Positions 7,524 to 8,234 of a stretch of DNA of 8,234 nt are shown piece by piece (position 1 is the stretch's first letter; every line of letters starts with the position of its first letter). Made by a program: the position numbers and the translations under genes. The stretch spans positions 1 to 8,234 of the forward strand of contig JAWXTQ010000095.1 in the NCBI GenBank assembly GCA_044433405.1, given 5' to 3'. The notes beneath the pieces are model-generated. The model had not been told where the DNA came from, searched no databases, and saw only the letters and a list, made by a program, of their open reading frames with translations. The stretch comes from CAMQVM01 sp044433405 (GTDB lineage: Bacteria; Bacteroidota; Bacteroidia; Bacteroidales; Rikenellaceae).

Positions 7524-7964
7524 ATGGCAAACAGTGAAATTAAAATTATTGAGGGTGAAGTATTTGCAGATCACCGAGGAAAGATTTGTTCGTTAAACAA
7601 TTTTAGATTCCCAGGCGTTGAGAGATTCTATTTTATCCATCACGAAAACACCGAGGTTATAAGAGGTTGGCATGGACATCAGCACGAGAAGAAGTGGTTC
7701 TACTGTGTGAAAGGTTCATTTACAATGGCTTTTGTGAAAATTGACGATTGGGATACTCCATCAGAAGATTTAGAAGCTACAATTGTAGAGCTAACAGAAG
7801 AAAATAGTAAAATTGTTTGTATTCCAGAGGGATATGCAAATTGTATTAAAGCGAGTTCTCCAGACTCAACATTAATGGTGCTTTCTGGAAAGATTTTAGA
7901 AGAGGCGCTTAATGATTCATGGAGATATGATAGCTCATTGTGGGTGGATTGGAGTAAATATTAG
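7524..7964 (+). CDS. Short RmlC-like cupin protein, putative nucleotide-sugar epimerase
   Basis: This 146-residue cytoplasmic single-domain cupin is related to dTDP-4-keto-6-deoxyhexose 3,5-epimerases. RmlC-like features are VFADHRGKI (13-21), the RGWHGHQHEKKWF block (47-59) with H50, H52 and H54, VKGSF (62-66), IPEGYAN (100-106) and RYDSSLW (134-140), which resembles the R-W-D-D-P end of RmlC. It is shorter than RmlC (about 180 residues). GYANC replaces the usual GxAHGF His, and I see no counterpart of the catalytic Tyr in the LSGKILEEALND segment. No rmlA, rmlB or rmlD lies nearby, so a dTDP-rhamnose role is unlikely here. It follows fnlC by 54 nt, and a UDP-sugar related to the L-FucNAc pathway is a possible substrate. 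E. coli O26 also has a cupin gene, wbuC, in its fnl cluster, but this protein looks more RmlC-like. Exact reaction unknown. Confidence 0.8.
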   Translation: MANSEIKIIEGEVFADHRGKICSLNNFRFPGVERFYFIHHENTEVIRGWHGHQHEKKWFYCVKGSFTMAFVKIDDWDTPSEDLEATIVELTEENSKIVCIPEGYANCIKASSPDSTLMVLSGKILEEALNDSWRYDSSLWVDWSKY

Positions 7965-7977
7965 TATCATGATGTTT

Positions 7978-7994
7978 GGCTCACTCTTGTGACC
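7978..7994 (+). terminator. Possible end-of-operon hairpin
   Basis: Fourteen bases after the cupin stop codon, TCAC (7981-7984) pairs with GTGA (7989-7992) around a TCTT loop. GG (7978-7979) then pairs with CC (7993-7994) past one bulged C. The stem is compact, but no T run follows, only scattered A/T, so it may be a weak terminator or a 3'-end stabilising hairpin. Confidence 0.28.
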
Positions 7995-8023
7995 ATACGA
8001 TAGATGTTAAAATTTATTGGTGT

Positions 8024-8095
8024 CCCACTAAAAAATGATATATTAATGTAAGTATTTAAATATCAGTAAATTATACAAAAACTCAAAACAGTGGG
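8024..8095. repeat. CCCACT/AGTGGG inverted repeat spanning an AT-rich segment
   Basis: CCCACT (8024-8029) and AGTGGG (8090-8095) are perfect 6-bp inverted complements enclosing 60 nt of very AT-rich DNA. The right arm starts where a leftward transcript from the promoter-like sequence at 8100-8132 would begin. A minus-strand RNA would therefore carry one arm at its 5' end and the other about 70 nt later. Alone the arms are short enough to arise by chance. Confidence 0.27.
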
Positions 8096-8099
8096 CTTA

Positions 8100-8132
8100 C
8101 AAAAATAAACTTCACTTTAACCTCCGCCCAAA
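8100..8132 (-). promoter_or_regulatory. Leftward Bacteroidota-type promoter match
   Basis: Read on the minus strand, TTTG (8132-8129) is followed after 21 nt by TATTTTTG (8107-8100). Both match the Bacteroidota -33 and -7 consensus exactly, at close to the usual spacing. It is the best promoter match in the window. Transcription would start near 8093-8095 and run left into the spacer and possibly antisense to the cupin gene. No protein-coding frame follows, so the product, if any, would be a small or antisense RNA. The -33 element lies inside the palindrome CCAAATTTGG (8128-8137). Confidence 0.4.
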
Positions 8133-8234
8133 TTTGGTATGTCGTTTGATTTTGCACTAAAATGAGTTCGCGGAGTACTCCTTGTACTTTAGAATCTCAT
8201 TTTAGGGTAAAAGCAGGCGGCAGAGCAAATTTCC
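8128..8234. repeat. Large imperfect palindrome running off the window edge
   Basis: The 39-nt arms 8128-8166 and 8196-8234 are inverted complements at 29 positions, and four more positions can form G.T/G.U pairs. The innermost ten bases, CTAAAATGAG (8157-8166) and CTCATTTTAG (8196-8205), are perfect. Inside, TTC (8167-8169) pairs with GAA (8192-8194) after a one-base bulge, and GGAGTAC (8172-8178) pairs with GTACTTT (8184-8190) using two G.U pairs, leaving a TCCTT loop. All six wobbles work only in + strand RNA or single-stranded DNA; on the minus strand they become A.C mismatches. It is more GC-rich than its surroundings and may extend to the right. Candidates are a mobile palindromic repeat, a structured RNA or an operon-end structure. 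The type is not settled. Confidence 0.65.

Larger units (their letters stand above)
7965..8127. other. AT-rich non-coding spacer downstream of the operon
   Basis: No gene was found here. The spacer holds a small hairpin just after the operon (7978-7994), the CCCACT/AGTGGG inverted repeat (8024-8095), a TATTTAAATA palindrome (8053-8062) and most of a leftward promoter-like sequence (8100-8132). Both strands carry frequent stops. Confidence 0.6.

Noticed and set aside
8020..8040. Insertion-sequence end near GGTGTCCCACTAAAA
   Set aside because: It looks like a possible terminal inverted repeat, but no transposase, target duplication or convincing matching end is present.
8053..8062. TATTTAAATA palindrome
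   Set aside because: It is short and entirely AT in an AT-rich spacer, so it is expected by chance.
8162..8233. Open frame from ATG 8162 to the window edge (begins MSSRSTPCTLESH)
   Set aside because: It lies entirely inside the large palindrome, and the hairpin explains the sequence better. It is too short and too incomplete to call a gene.
8119..8234. Integron attC site
   Set aside because: A large palindrome near a gene end invites this idea, and AAC occurs at 8119-8121. But the box before it is not a proper RYYYAAC, the matching GTTRRRY would lie outside the window, and there are no other cassettes or integrase.

Overview
The window reads as a cell-surface polysaccharide (capsule or O-antigen type) gene cluster from a member of the Bacteroidota, most likely a Bacteroidales species. 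The phylum call rests on three things: AT-rich DNA with A-rich gene leaders and almost no Shine-Dalgarno sequences; matches to the Bacteroidota promoter pattern (TTTG near -33 and TAnnTTTG near -7); and the style of the encoded proteins, for example a GT4 enzyme with an EDNFPTTNLEA motif. The genus cannot be told from what is here.

Layout. Bases 1-352 hold no convincing gene. They contain a small inverted repeat, a weak terminator-like hairpin with a T7 run, and a TACCTTTG -7 element that could start the operon. Seven genes on the + strand follow, ending at 7964: a WecA/MraY-family polyprenyl-phosphate sugar-1-phosphate transferase (353-1480), a Wzy-type polymerase with a TTG start (1554-2879), a GT4 glycosyltransferase (2895-4106), the three UDP-L-FucNAc synthesis enzymes FnlA/CapE, FnlB/CapF and FnlC/CapG (4112-7469), and a short RmlC-like cupin (7524-7964). 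Gene gaps are 1-18 nt, except 73 nt before the polymerase and 54 nt before the cupin gene. Both larger gaps carry possible regulatory sequence.

How the genes work together. FnlA, FnlB and FnlC convert UDP-GlcNAc to UDP-N-acetyl-L-fucosamine. The WecA-like enzyme loads the first sugar phosphate onto undecaprenyl phosphate, the GT4 enzyme adds a further sugar (L-FucNAc is the natural guess), and Wzy joins the flipped repeat units. No Wzx flippase, Wza/Wzc export protein or UpxY/UpxZ-type regulator lies in the window.

Bases 7965-8234 are non-coding but structured. The main signal is a large imperfect palindrome that runs off the right edge (8128-8234). Its non-Watson-Crick pairs include six G.U pairs that fit a + strand RNA. 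Immediately to its left is a good Bacteroidota-type promoter match facing left (8100-8132), whose predicted start coincides with one arm of a CCCACT/AGTGGG inverted repeat. This makes a small leftward RNA, or the edge of a repeated element, the most interesting unexplained possibility. The metabolic genes themselves belong to known families.
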